The notes: generated by a model from the letters alone, not told the origin. 64,000 nt of DNA from Gammaproteobacteria bacterium (GCA_003164785.1 PLUE01000022.1:301862-365861), one strand, 5' to 3'. Positions 24,576-34,107 are shown, numbered from the stretch's first letter. Numbers and translations: made by a program.

Positions 24576-26588
24576 TCAATCGCGATAATGATCCAGTGCA
24601 TCGCCGAGCGCATCCTTGAGCGGGCCGAGCCACGGCTCGAAATGCTTCCACTGCTCCAATCCCTCGCGGAAAATCGGCCGGCGAACCTGCTCCGAACTCG
24701 CGGTGCGCACACTGCGCTCGGTCTTGTGAAACTCGACGCAGCCCGGCTCGAACTCGAGTCCGCAATAAGCCAGGATGCGCCTCACACTGCCCTCCAGATC
24801 CTCGACCACGTCTTCATGTTGGACGCGAAGAATGCGTCCGGGCAGCACACCGTCCCAGTGGCGCATCAGCTCGAGGTAGGTTCTGTAGTAGCGGGCGATG
24901 TCCTCGATGCTGTAGGTGAACTCCTGGCCATTGGCGAACAGCTGCTTCAAGTTGCTGAAGCAGCACGCCATCGGCTCGCGGCGGGCATCGATGATCCTGG
25001 CGTTCGGCAGCATCAGGTGGATCAGTCCCAGGTGGCGGAAATTGTTCGGCATCTTGTCGATGAAGAAGGGCGCGCCCGACTTGCGATAGACACGCGTGTC
25101 GGCGAGATATTTCTCGCCCAATTCGCGAAAGTTGTCGGCCGTCAACTGCGGCAGGACGCGGGGATAGCGGGGATTGTTCAGATCCGGATCGCGTCCCTGA
25201 AGGTTCACCACGATGCGCTGGATGTCGGCGAGTTCCTGCGTACCCTCCACCTGCGAGTGCGAGGCGAGAATCTGCTCCAACAGGGTCGAGCCCGAGCGTG
25301 GCAGCCCCACGATGAAGATGGGATCCGGAGCCGGCGCCCCCACGGCGCGCCGGCTCGCGAAAAACCCCGCCGTGCACACCTCGATCTGTTGCCGCGTGTT
25401 GGTCTCGATGATCTCCGGCCGGTATTTGCTGGCCGAGCGCTTCAGCCCGTTGCCGAGTTCGTAATAGCGAAACGACTCCGCATACTCGCCGCGATCCTCG
25501 AGCGCCTTGCCGAGCGCGAAACAGAGATGGGACCGATCGACCACCCCGCTGTCCGGCCTCGCCTGCGCGTCGCGCAGCGCCGTCATTTCCTGGTCGGTGA
25601 AGCGGTAAGTCTTGAGGTTCGCGAGGCTCCAATAGGCATCCCCGAAGTTGGGACGCAAAGCCGCCGCCGCGCGATAGGCATCGATGGCCTCTTCGCGCCG
25701 GCCGAGGGTCTTGAGCGCATGCGCGATCGACAGATGCAGTTCGGCATCGGTGGGCGCGCCTTCGAGCAGTTCCCGGTACAGACCGACCGCCCGCTCGTGT
25801 TCACCCAGTCCCACGCAGCTGGTCGCATACAACGTCCGGTTGAGCCGGTGATCGGGCTCCCGTTCGAGCAGCCGCTCCAGCTCCCGCCGGGCCTGGCTGT
25901 ACTTGTGACGGTCCAGCAGCACGCCGGCATATTCCTGGCGCGCCACGCGGTAATCGGGCGCCCTTTCGAGCACGGCCTCGAGCAGGAGTTCCGCATCGTC
26001 GAGCACCTCGCGCGCGATGCCGATTCGGGCGAGCAGCCGCATCGCTTCGACATGGTCGCCGTGCTTCAGCAAATAGGCCCGCACCAGCGACTCCGCCAGA
26101 TCGAGGTCGCCGTCCGAGAACAGCCCGGTCCCGGTCACCACCTCGGGCGGCAGACTCTTGAGCGTCGCCACGTGACTCGACGCCATGGCCGCGTTGTCCG
26201 GCTGTCCCGTCATGCGGTACAGCCCCTCGAGCATGCGCCAACTCGACGGCAGAGCCACATTGATGTTCACGGCCGAGAGGAAGGCGTCGATTGCCGGCGG
26301 CGCCTGCTTCAAGGCGACGAAGCAATGGCCGCGCTCCTCGTGGAGCCGGCTGAACCGCGGATGCGACCGCTCGAGCCTGGCGAGCGTGTCCAACGCGGCC
26401 GGGATCCGGCCCAGATAGCGCTGCGCGACGGCCACCATGAGCAGCGTATCGCGATGGGCGGGGTCCGCGGCGAGCGCGGCCTCGCCTGCGGCCAGCGCCT
26501 CCGCAAACTGCTGCTGCCGCAACAGCGCCCGAATCCGCCCCACCTCGGATCGGCGGGCCGCGGTGGCTGTGGCGTCGGTGGAATCCAT
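24576..26588 (-). CDS. TPR-sulfotransferase (second of a tandem pair)
   Basis: A 670-residue relative of the downstream gene without the SEC-C motif. The N-terminal ~390 residues are TPR-like helical pairs (for example ALKTLGRREEAIDAYRAAAALRPNFGDAY). The sulfotransferase domain follows, with the PAPS loop IFIVGLPRSGSTLLEQILASHS and ANLRQ-type motifs such as DARREPMACCFSNLKQLF. It is the first gene of the pair and lies downstream of the TonB receptor, separated by a strong terminator. Divergence between the two copies suggests different acceptors. The acceptor molecule (protein, glycan or other) is not predictable here. Confidence 0.9.
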   Translation of the reverse strand: MDSTDATATAARRSEVGRIRALLRQQQFAEALAAGEAALAADPAHRDTLLMVAVAQRYLGRIPAALDTLARLERSHPRFSRLHEERGHCFVALKQAPPAIDAFLSAVNINVALPSSWRMLEGLYRMTGQPDNAAMASSHVATLKSLPPEVVTGTGLFSDGDLDLAESLVRAYLLKHGDHVEAMRLLARIGIAREVLDDAELLLEAVLERAPDYRVARQEYAGVLLDRHKYSQARRELERLLEREPDHRLNRTLYATSCVGLGEHERAVGLYRELLEGAPTDAELHLSIAHALKTLGRREEAIDAYRAAAALRPNFGDAYWSLANLKTYRFTDQEMTALRDAQARPDSGVVDRSHLCFALGKALEDRGEYAESFRYYELGNGLKRSASKYRPEIIETNTRQQIEVCTAGFFASRRAVGAPAPDPIFIVGLPRSGSTLLEQILASHSQVEGTQELADIQRIVVNLQGRDPDLNNPRYPRVLPQLTADNFRELGEKYLADTRVYRKSGAPFFIDKMPNNFRHLGLIHLMLPNARIIDARREPMACCFSNLKQLFANGQEFTYSIEDIARYYRTYLELMRHWDGVLPGRILRVQHEDVVEDLEGSVRRILAYCGLEFEPGCVEFHKTERSVRTASSEQVRRPIFREGLEQWKHFEPWLGPLKDALGDALDHYRD

Positions 26589-26602
26589 AAGCGTCCATGA
26601 AC

Positions 26603-26629
26603 AAAAAAGGGCGGACCCGCGTCCGCCCT
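26603..26629 (-). terminator. Rho-independent terminator of TonB-receptor gene
   Basis: On the minus strand the sequence forms a perfect 9-bp stem (AGGGCGGAC pairing with GTCCGCCCT, plus-strand positions 26608-26616 and 26621-26629) with a four-base loop, followed by six T residues (plus-strand A tract 26603-26608). It lies 50 bases after the receptor stop and just before the sulfotransferase start, so the sulfotransferases may depend on read-through or their own promoter. Confidence 0.85.
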
Positions 26630-26678
26630 CGATTCTACTGCAACCGGCCGTTGCCGGCCGGCCCGGTCGCCTAGCCGA

Positions 26679-29306
26679 TCAGAACTTGTAGCCGAACATC
26701 AGCGTCAGCACCCGCGGACGCAGCGGCACTTCCGTCTTGATGAACTGATTGGACGACGTGTACATGCTGGCATCGGAGTTGGTGATGTTGTTGCCGGTGA
26801 TCTGCGCGGTCCACTGATCCTTGGCCACGCCGATCGACGCATCGTACGTCGTGTATCCCGGCATGGTGTACTGGCACAAGGTCGTGTTCGGCACCCCACC
26901 GGCGAGACAGCCCCCTTCCGAGGTCGGCAGGTTGCCGGACGGGAAACTCGCCGGCTCGTTGCGCTGCGACCCGATATGACTGGCGCCGACGGAAACGAAG
27001 GTCTTGTAGTCGAAGACCGGCTGGTCCCACCGCGCCCGCAGATTGAACTGCAGCGGCGGCGAGAAGGCCGGCGACGTGTCGAGCTGGCCGTAGGGGTTCG
27101 CGAAGGGCGCGCCGTTGACCGTCGTGATGCACTGACCCTGGGGCGTCGGATTACCCTTCGCGGCGGGCACGTCGCTCGTCAAGCAAGGCGCGCTGATCTG
27201 ATTCGTGCTGTTCCACGAACTCGACCCTTGCACCGTCAGCTGTTCGATCGGGCGCGCGACGACTTGCAGCTCGACGCCTTTCACCTCGTAGGTGGGACCG
27301 TTGGTGACGAACGTCGTGTTGCCCAGCTGCGAGGGATCGAACAACGGGATCTGCACGCCCTCCCATTTCATCTTGTAGAGCGAGCCGTTCAGCTGCAGAC
27401 GATGGTCGAAAAATTCGGTCTTGGCGCCGATCTCGTTGTTGATGAGATTGTCCGAGCTGTAACCCTCCGGTTTGTAGTACTGCCGGGTCGCCTTGTCGCC
27501 CGCGGTGTAAGGCGCGACCGCCGCGAGCGAGACGATGCCGTCGGGCGATGCCGTGCGGTTGAAGCCGCCCGGACGAAAGCCCTGCGAATACGTGTAGTAC
27601 ACCATGGTGTCCGGCGTGACGTGCCAGGTCAAATTGCCGCGGCTGCGGCTGCCGGACTCCTGCTTATGCAGGTCAATGCCGAAGCCGTTGGTCGCCGTCC
27701 CATTGGGTTTGTCGACGCTGGCGGTCGACGTATAGAACTCCGAACCCGTCTCGAATTCGTCGTAATGGAACAAACGCGTGCCGCCGGTCAACGTCAAGAC
27801 TTTCGGGATGATGTCGAAATCGGCGGAAGCGAAGAACGCCCGCTGGATGTAGCCGCGCTGCGCGTCCTCGCCGAACGCGGTGCTCGAGGAGCGCAGACCC
27901 GGATCCACCGCCGGCGTGCCGGCGATCGGGCCGGTCGCGGCCACGCAGTCCGGACCGCCGGTCAACGCGGTCGTGAGGTTGGCCGGCGTACACTGCGGAA
28001 TGGACAGATAGTTGAAATTCATCTGGTCCTGGATCTGGAACTCTTCCCAGAACAAACCCGCGGTACCGCGGATTCGATATTCGTCAGGCGAACTCACGCG
28101 GACTTCGTGGCTCTGATGTTCGTTTTGAACCGTGTCGTTCCAGGAGCCGACGGGGGCGTAGCAGCTCTGGGGCTTGGCAGCCGAACCGAGTCCCGACTTG
28201 GCGCCGGTGCAGGCGTAATACTGGCCACCGCCGCTCAGCAGATAGTTGGAGTAGTCGGCCTGCTGCTCGATGTGGCGGATCATGTAGCTGCCGGTGTAGA
28301 CCAGCTTCCAATCGTCGATCTTGCCGTTCACGGTCCAGGACGTGGCCTCGTACTTGTCCTTGTCGTAGGCGGGCGAGAAGGCCGTGATCTGATACGGCGC
28401 CAAGGCAGTGCCCTGCGAGGAGACGGGATACTCGTTGAAATAGCCGTCCGCCTCCATGTTCTGATAGCTCTGCGTCACGAGCACGTTCCAGTCATCGTTG
28501 ATCTGGTACAGGCCCGACACGCGCAATCCCTTGTAGGTGACCGTATTGGTGTTGTCCGCGACCAGGTTGTTGTTGTTGGCGCTCGGCATGTTGGCCACCG
28601 GCAACGTGATCGTCCCCGGGACGTTGTCGATGTAGCCGCCGCGGCTGTCGCTGTAGATCGTGCCGCGGATGGCGAGGTGGTCGGCGATCAGCGGCAGATT
28701 GATGGTGGCGTTGACGCTGGAATTCGGATCGCCGCCGGCCGTGACGCCGTAGGAGGCATTGACGTCACCCTCGGTAACGTCCAGTTTCGGCTTGTTCGTG
28801 ATGTAACGGATCGCACCGGCCTGCGCACCGCCGCCGAACAGAGTTCCCTGGGGACCTTCGAGGACCTCGACGCGCTCCATGTCGACCATGTAAACGTCGG
28901 CGTTGCGGGCCGGGAACTGCATGGACTCGTCATCGAGATACACCGCGACGTTCGGGAACGGCGCGGTGGTGGACTGCGACTGGTTGCCGGAACCGCCGGA
29001 GCTCAGGCCGCGCATGAAGATGTTGCCCTGGCCGGGGCCGTTGCCACTGTAGGTCACGTTCGGCGTATACTTAAGCAGGTCGTCGAACGTTTGCACGTTC
29101 AATTGCGTCAATTGCTCTCCCGTGATCGCCTGGATTGTGATCGGCACGTCTTGGATCGATTCGGTGCGCCGTTGTGCTGTGACCGTGATCTCCTGAATGC
29201 CCTCGGAATCGCTGGCATCGGTTGCGGTTGCCGCGTACGAGAATCCCACCGGCGCGCCGCTCAAAACCGCAGCAATCGCATACGACAACTTCGTATTTGC
29301 ATTCAT
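26679..29306 (-). CDS. TonB-dependent outer-membrane receptor
   Basis: An 875-residue receptor. A signal peptide covers about residues 1-26 (ending FSYAATA), followed by a TonB-box-like segment (IQEITVTAQRR) and the plug domain with DDLLKYTPNVTYSG and ERVEVLEGPQGTLFGGGAQAGAIRY. A 22-strand barrel follows, ending in LTLMFGYKF with the C-terminal Phe needed for outer-membrane assembly. It imports a large nutrient by TonB energy. The neighbourhood of two TPR-sulfotransferases recalls receptor/sulfotransferase loci in proteobacteria, so a sulfated or aromatic ligand is conceivable but unproved. Confidence 0.95.
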   Translation of the reverse strand: MNANTKLSYAIAAVLSGAPVGFSYAATATDASDSEGIQEITVTAQRRTESIQDVPITIQAITGEQLTQLNVQTFDDLLKYTPNVTYSGNGPGQGNIFMRGLSSGGSGNQSQSTTAPFPNVAVYLDDESMQFPARNADVYMVDMERVEVLEGPQGTLFGGGAQAGAIRYITNKPKLDVTEGDVNASYGVTAGGDPNSSVNATINLPLIADHLAIRGTIYSDSRGGYIDNVPGTITLPVANMPSANNNNLVADNTNTVTYKGLRVSGLYQINDDWNVLVTQSYQNMEADGYFNEYPVSSQGTALAPYQITAFSPAYDKDKYEATSWTVNGKIDDWKLVYTGSYMIRHIEQQADYSNYLLSGGGQYYACTGAKSGLGSAAKPQSCYAPVGSWNDTVQNEHQSHEVRVSSPDEYRIRGTAGLFWEEFQIQDQMNFNYLSIPQCTPANLTTALTGGPDCVAATGPIAGTPAVDPGLRSSSTAFGEDAQRGYIQRAFFASADFDIIPKVLTLTGGTRLFHYDEFETGSEFYTSTASVDKPNGTATNGFGIDLHKQESGSRSRGNLTWHVTPDTMVYYTYSQGFRPGGFNRTASPDGIVSLAAVAPYTAGDKATRQYYKPEGYSSDNLINNEIGAKTEFFDHRLQLNGSLYKMKWEGVQIPLFDPSQLGNTTFVTNGPTYEVKGVELQVVARPIEQLTVQGSSSWNSTNQISAPCLTSDVPAAKGNPTPQGQCITTVNGAPFANPYGQLDTSPAFSPPLQFNLRARWDQPVFDYKTFVSVGASHIGSQRNEPASFPSGNLPTSEGGCLAGGVPNTTLCQYTMPGYTTYDASIGVAKDQWTAQITGNNITNSDASMYTSSNQFIKTEVPLRPRVLTLMFGYKF

Positions 29307-30068
29307 TTAAAAATCCCTTCCCTTGTAGAAACGGCTCGAACAGACCATCGAGGAGCGCGCGCAAGTCTTTGTATTTATTTCAACCCACAATTTAATAACA
29401 GCTTTCGCTCACCCAGACAAGTCAATCGGAAACTTTGTTGCCCAAATACATCAAGCAATTTTCGCAGGGACGCCGAGCGCGTATCGAAAACCACGCCATG
29501 ACGCGCAGATCATGGGATCCTGCCGCAAATTGGACCGTTCAACCGCCATGCGTTGCTTTTTGGGCACGCCATGGCCCCGCAACACCCCGATATCGCACTC
29601 CCGTCGCGCGCACTCGCCTCACGTCCGCGTCGGGTGCATCGGTAGTCGCGGCTCCGATTCCAACCCCCGACCGGTCGTTGCGCCGGGAACACAGAATCGC
29701 CGCCTCCATGGCGACGACGAGTCTGCCGAATACCCTAGCAAACCCGGTCGTTCACGAGAGATTCCGGATCAAGATAGCCGTCTAAGGCCTATCGGTTGCA
29801 ATTTGTACACACCCTCCATGACAGATTTATGACAGACAGGATTCGCGTTGCTGCAAGGCCGCACTCTCACAAGATTCCTTGTGGTTTTGCTCAACCGGGG
29901 ACGTCCGTTCTGTCCATCTGTCGCACGTGATCCCGGTGGTGCGCCGCGGCCCCCATTTTTCTTTTCAAATTCGAGGGTTGCGTCACCTTTATGGGACAAC
30001 AAAAGCGTATCTTTTCCGCGCCAATTTGCCATATTGGCCGTCAACCATAACTAGCCCAGGGAAACTGC
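29307..30068. other. Long divergent intergenic region between TonB receptor and lipoprotein genes
   Basis: This 762-bp stretch holds no credible gene. Its open frames are short, lack ribosome-binding sites and have no recognisable product. It presumably contains the promoters of the divergent receptor and lipoprotein genes. Two AT-rich zones stand out (29365-29470 and 29985-30060). A weak six-base inverted repeat (GCCAAT/ATTGGC, 30020-30038) precedes the lipoprotein gene. No riboswitch or transposon end was recognised. Confidence 0.6.
29392..29420 (-). promoter_or_regulatory. Possible sigma70 promoter for TonB receptor
   Basis: Read on the minus strand: TTGTCT (29420-29415), 17 bases, then TATTAA (29397-29392), about 85 bases before the receptor ATG. 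Each box matches the consensus in four of six positions, with ideal spacing. This is only moderate support in an AT-rich region. Confidence 0.3.
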
Positions 30069-32048
30069 ATGACCTATTTCACTCTGCCGCGTGCCGAACG
30101 CCGCTTGCGTATTGGCTTGAAAACGTTGACGGCGTCCGCCCTGCTGGGCTTCACGGCGCTGCTGGCCGCCTGCGGAGGTGGAGATGGTTCGCCCGCCGCA
30201 GTGACGCCGCCCGCGACCAAGACGCTGACCTCCATCGCCGTCACCACGTCCGCCTCGAGCGTTGCGCTCGGCTCGACGAGCAGCTTCGTTGCGACTGGCA
30301 CGTATAGCGATAGCTCGACCGCCGTCATTACGACCAGCGTCGCCTGGAGCACCAGTGCCGCGAGCATCGCCACGATCGTTGCGACCACGGGTGTGGCGAC
30401 ACCGGTTGCGGTTGGCACCGCCACCATAACCGCGACTTCCGGCACCATTACCGGCACCATTACCGGCACCGCGACGTTGACGGTGACTGCGGCGACGCTC
30501 AAGTCCATCGCGATCACGCCCATCGCGGCCGCGGCGAGCGTGGCCAAGGGCCTGACGATCCAATTCGTCGCGACCGGCACATACAGTGATGGCACGACGA
30601 AGCCGATTACGACGTCCGTCACCTGGGGTTCGAGTGCTCCAACGGTCGCGCCCATCACGCCTGCCGGCGGCCTCGCCAGCGGAGCCACCGTGGGCACGAC
30701 CAACATCACCGCCACGCTGGGCACCGCCACTGTAAATACGGTCGTCTTGACGGTCACGCCGGCCACGGTGGTCTCGATCCAGATCACACCGACTAATCCC
30801 ACCATCGCGGTCAACAAGACCGTGCAGTTCAGCGAGACCGAGACGATGACCGATGGCACGCTCGTGACGGTCACGTCCGCGGTGACGTGGAATTCGGCCA
30901 CCACGAGCGTCGCCACGATCAGCGCCACCGGACTCGCGACCGCGGGCGCAGCACCAGGCGCGTTGAGCACGACCGTCATCACCGGATCGGCGACGGCCGG
31001 CCTGCCCCCCCCGCCAGTCACGTTGACCGTCGCCGCCCAGATCTACGCATACGCCACCAATTTCGGAGACGACACGATCTCTCAATACAGCATCGGCGCC
31101 GGCGGCTTGCTGACTGCATTGACCGCGCCCTTTGCGTCACCAGGACATGAACCTTTCTCTATCTCCGTGGAACCCACCGGCGAGTTCGCGTACGTTGCGA
31201 ACTATGGGTCGAACACCGTATCCGAATTCCAGATTGGTGCGGGCGGGACCCTGAGCCCGGCGGGTACCGGCACCGTCGCGACCGGCGTCCATCCGAATGG
31301 CGTGACGATCGACCACACCGATCACTATGCCTACGTGGCCAATTTCGGCGCCAACTCCATCTCGCAGTTTACGATCAATGCACTCGGCACCCTCGTCCCG
31401 ATGACCACCCCGACGGTGACCGCCGGCACGAATCCGGCCTCGCTGACGGTCGCCCCTTCCAACCTATACGCGTATGCGACGAACTTCGGGGTCAATGCAC
31501 CCACGCCGCTTCCCGGACCGGGGAGCATCACCGAGTACAGCGTCGGGACGGACGGATCACTCACGGTCCTCGGCACGGTCGCCAGCGGATCCGGACCCGA
31601 CTCAATCGCCATCGACCCGACCAGCACCTATGCCTACGTGGCCAACGTCGGCGATAACAACGTCTCTCAGTACACCATCGTGGCGGGTGTGCTGACGCCG
31701 GTGACGACATCGGCGACGGCGACGGCGGGCTCGCGTCCGTTTGGCGTGACCATCGATCCCTCGGGCCGGTACGTCTACGTTGCCAACAGCGGCGATGGCA
31801 CCATTTATCAGTACACGATCTCGACTCCGAGCGGTGCGCTCGTACCGATGACACCGGCGTACGTGGCGGCGGGATCGGGCGCGAGTTCGGTCACCGTCGA
31901 CCCGACGGGCACCTACGCCTATGCGACGAATCGTGGCACGACCACGGTCTCGCAGTTCCTGATTGGCGTCACCGGTGGACTCACCCCGTTGACTCCCGGC
32001 ACGGTGGCCGCGGGCAATGCGCCGACGTCGATCGCAACGGGGTATTGA
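30069..32048 (+). CDS. Lipoprotein with Ig-like domains and beta-propeller repeats
   Basis: A 659-residue envelope protein. An N-terminal signal ends in a lipobox (TALLAACGGG; the Cys is residue 35). Three bacterial Ig-like (BIG_2) domains follow, about residues 48-320, recognisable by L.SI.VT.....VA.G....F.ATGTYSD repeats. Then comes a seven-bladed beta-propeller of YVTN/lactonase type (about 325-659) whose blades repeat AYVAN.GDN.VSQ.TI...G.L.P. A 12-bp tandem repeat in the DNA (30441-30470) encodes GTIT units in the first Ig module. The likely role is adhesion or a surface scaffold. A 17-bp perfect hairpin lies 19 bases after the stop. Confidence 0.88.
   Translation: MTYFTLPRAERRLRIGLKTLTASALLGFTALLAACGGGDGSPAAVTPPATKTLTSIAVTTSASSVALGSTSSFVATGTYSDSSTAVITTSVAWSTSAASIATIVATTGVATPVAVGTATITATSGTITGTITGTATLTVTAATLKSIAITPIAAAASVAKGLTIQFVATGTYSDGTTKPITTSVTWGSSAPTVAPITPAGGLASGATVGTTNITATLGTATVNTVVLTVTPATVVSIQITPTNPTIAVNKTVQFSETETMTDGTLVTVTSAVTWNSATTSVATISATGLATAGAAPGALSTTVITGSATAGLPPPPVTLTVAAQIYAYATNFGDDTISQYSIGAGGLLTALTAPFASPGHEPFSISVEPTGEFAYVANYGSNTVSEFQIGAGGTLSPAGTGTVATGVHPNGVTIDHTDHYAYVANFGANSISQFTINALGTLVPMTTPTVTAGTNPASLTVAPSNLYAYATNFGVNAPTPLPGPGSITEYSVGTDGSLTVLGTVASGSGPDSIAIDPTSTYAYVANVGDNNVSQYTIVAGVLTPVTTSATATAGSRPFGVTIDPSGRYVYVANSGDGTIYQYTISTPSGALVPMTPAYVAAGSGASSVTVDPTGTYAYATNRGTTTVSQFLIGVTGGLTPLTPGTVAAGNAPTSIATGY
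30441..30470 (+). repeat. 12-bp tandem repeat within Ig-like domain
   Basis: GGCACCATTACC occurs twice head to tail (30441-30452, 30453-30464), followed by a half copy GGCACC (30465-30470). The 12-base unit preserves frame, so repeat-number changes would add or remove GTIT units without breaking the protein. Confidence 0.8.
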
Positions 32049-32067
32049 TCGAAGTCATCGATCGGAA

Positions 32068-32105
32068 ATCAGGTCGCGACCAGGACAGCCTGGTCGCGAC
32101 CTGAT
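32068..32105 (+). terminator. 17-bp perfect hairpin after lipoprotein gene
   Basis: ATCAGGTCGCGACCAGG (32068-32084), loop ACAG, then the exact reverse complement (32089-32105). Each arm contains the 10-bp palindrome GGTCGCGACC. It begins 20 bases after the stop codon at 32046-32048. There is no T run, so it may act as a 3'-end stabiliser, a rho-assisted terminator or a protein-binding site. Confidence 0.6.
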
Positions 32106-32200
32106 GCCCCCCACCGCTCCCACCGGCAGGTCCGGCCGAGGCGGCTTACGCCCGCCGTGCCAGGCGCTCCTCCTCTCACACCGTCAAGCGAAGGGAACCC

Positions 32201-32650
32201 ATGTCCAAGAACCATCAAGCCATGCTCGACGTCGCCATTCAGGAAGCCAGGGTCGGCATCGCGGAAGGCGGAATCCCCATCGGCGCGGCACTGTTTCACA
32301 AGGACGGCACACTGCTCGGCCAGGGCCACAATCGACGCATTCAGGAGAGCGATCCGTCGGTCCATGGTGAGACGGACGCCTTCCGCAAGGCTGGCCGCCA
32401 GCGTCGCTACCAGGACACCATCATGGTGACGACGTTGGCCCCCTGCTGGTACTGCAGCGGGCTGATCCGCCAGTTTCGCATCGGCAAGGTGATCGTCGGC
32501 GAGTCATCGACCTTCCGCGGCGGCATCGACTGGCTGCGCGAAAACGGCGTCGAGGTGATCGACATGGGATCGGCGGAATGCGAAGAATTACTGCAAGCCT
32601 TCATCGAGCGGCAACCCGATGTGTGGAACGAGGACATCGGCGAATGCTGA
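32201..32650 (+). CDS. Cytosine deaminase, fungal Fcy1-like
   Basis: A 149-residue zinc deaminase of the CDA superfamily. The catalytic motif is H55-G-E57 and the second zinc motif is PC82WYC85. The C-terminal sequence FIERQPDVWNEDIGE closely matches the ending of yeast cytosine deaminase, unlike the unrelated amidohydrolase CodA of enterobacteria. It converts cytosine to uracil in the cytoplasm. The next genes encode the URC uracil-catabolic set and uracil phosphoribosyltransferase, so its product feeds straight into them. Alternative purine or nucleoside substrates of this superfamily are less likely given the C-terminus. Confidence 0.88.
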   Translation: MSKNHQAMLDVAIQEARVGIAEGGIPIGAALFHKDGTLLGQGHNRRIQESDPSVHGETDAFRKAGRQRRYQDTIMVTTLAPCWYCSGLIRQFRIGKVIVGESSTFRGGIDWLRENGVEVIDMGSAECEELLQAFIERQPDVWNEDIGEC

Positions 32651-32847
32651 GGACATTCGCTTCGCGCGCGAACAGGTAGGCATCGATATCGGGGAGTTCC
32701 GGCATGTCGTCGAGAGTGCCCTGCAAAGCAGCCGCTTGGCAAATCGGGAACGACGCGCTCGGAAGGTGCGGCACATCACCCTACCAGGGTGCGAGGGTGT
32801 GCGGCAACTCACTTCCGTCCGCACCCAGAGTGGATTATGGTCAAGGC

Positions 32848-34107
32848 GTGACCAAGAACTCATCGGGCCATATTCGCTTGACCTCGCACCCGTCGGGGAG
32901 CAAGCCGCCGAAATTCCCCATTCACTGGGGAGAGTCGACGGCGCGCGCGCGGGGTGCCGTCATCGGCTCGACCACGGCGCGCGATCACCGCAACGTGATC
33001 GGCGCGCATGGCGGCGCCTATTCGATCTATCGCGCCTTGGCCGTTTCGTCCGGGACCTTGGATCCGAACGGCCGCCCCGATCTGCACGGCACCTCACCTC
33101 TGATCGACATCGGTCCGCACCGCCAATGGGCCGGCGCCGACACCATCGTGTCGCTGGATCCCTGGGGTCATCGGGTCGCGGAAGACTTCCGAGCGGAGAT
33201 CGCAGACGGCATGGACATCCGCCCGACGATCGCGATTACAAAGGCGCATCTGATGCTGCCCGAGGTTCGCGAGGCGATCGAACAGGGCCGGCTCTCCGAG
33301 GACGGCGTCGTCGTGCATGCCGGCGGCGAGGTCAGCGTGATCAAGGCGGCCGTCGACCCCGTGTGGCATCTGCCGGGGGTCGCGGAGCGCTTCGGTGTGA
33401 CGGAGACATCGTTGCGCCGAACCCTGTTCGAACAAACCGCCGGGATGTATCCCGAACTGGTGACGCGCCCGGATTTGCACGTATTCCTGCCTCCGATCGG
33501 CGGAATGACCTTGTATCTGTTCGGCGATCCGGCCGCCCTAGGCGATGCCACGCGGCCACTCACGTGCCGCATGCATGATGAATGCAATGGCTCCGACGTC
33601 TTCGGGTCGGACATCTGCACGTGCCGCCCGTATCTCACGCACGGCGTCGAGGAGTGCATCCGCAGCGCTCAGGCGGGCGGCGTCGGACTCATCGTCTACA
33701 ACCGCAAGGAAGGACGCGCGCTCGGCGAAGTGACGAAATTTCTGGTCTACAATGCACGCAAGCGCCAGCCGGGAGGCGATCAAGCCGCCACGTACTTCGC
33801 GCGCACCGAATGCGTCGCGGGCGTCCAGGACGCCCGCTTCCAGCAGCTCATGCCAGACGTCATTCACTGGCTCGGCATCTCGCGTATCGACCGCCTCGTC
33901 TCGATGTCGAATCTCAAATACGACGCCCTGGTGGGTGCGGGAATCGACATCGGCGAGCGGGTCCCCCTGCCGCAGGGGCTGGTGCCGCCGGACGCGATGG
34001 TCGAAATCGCGGCCAAGAAGGCGGCCGGTTACTTTTCCCCGGAATCGGACACTCAATCGGGCGACAGTCCGCCATCGGTGGTCGGACGTGACATCAAAGA
34101 TTTCTGA
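32848..34107 (+). CDS. URC1-type GTP cyclohydrolase II-like enzyme
   Basis: A 419-residue protein homologous to RibA but used in the URC pathway of uracil breakdown. The zinc cysteines C246, C257 and C259 (CNGSDVFGSDICTC) have the same spacing as in E. coli RibA. RibA's RQEGRG motif appears as RKEGRALGEVTKF. The longer N-terminal region of about 200 residues (starting TSHPSGSKPPKFPIHWG) is typical of the URC1 branch, not of riboflavin synthesis. I chose the GTG at 32848, which yields the conserved family start; an upstream ATG adds unrelated sequence. The stop overlaps the downstream DUF1688 gene by 20 bases. Confidence 0.85.
   Translation: MTKNSSGHIRLTSHPSGSKPPKFPIHWGESTARARGAVIGSTTARDHRNVIGAHGGAYSIYRALAVSSGTLDPNGRPDLHGTSPLIDIGPHRQWAGADTIVSLDPWGHRVAEDFRAEIADGMDIRPTIAITKAHLMLPEVREAIEQGRLSEDGVVVHAGGEVSVIKAAVDPVWHLPGVAERFGVTETSLRRTLFEQTAGMYPELVTRPDLHVFLPPIGGMTLYLFGDPAALGDATRPLTCRMHDECNGSDVFGSDICTCRPYLTHGVEECIRSAQAGGVGLIVYNRKEGRALGEVTKFLVYNARKRQPGGDQAATYFARTECVAGVQDARFQQLMPDVIHWLGISRIDRLVSMSNLKYDALVGAGIDIGERVPLPQGLVPPDAMVEIAAKKAAGYFSPESDTQSGDSPPSVVGRDIKDF

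Noticed and set aside
24096-26600. Plus-strand open frame opposite the TPR-sulfotransferases
   Set aside because: No family features; complements two intact TPR-sulfotransferase genes.
26976-29501. Plus-strand open frame of about 840 codons opposite the TonB receptor
   Set aside because: Antisense shadow; the minus-strand product has signal peptide, plug, barrel and terminator.
30051-31085. Minus-strand open frame rich in Gly, Arg and Asp opposite the Ig-like lipoprotein
   Set aside because: Composition results from the repetitive sense-strand codons; no start signal or domain.
32848-34107. Riboflavin-biosynthetic RibA
   Set aside because: Long N-terminal region and DUF1688/Upp context indicate the URC1 branch instead.
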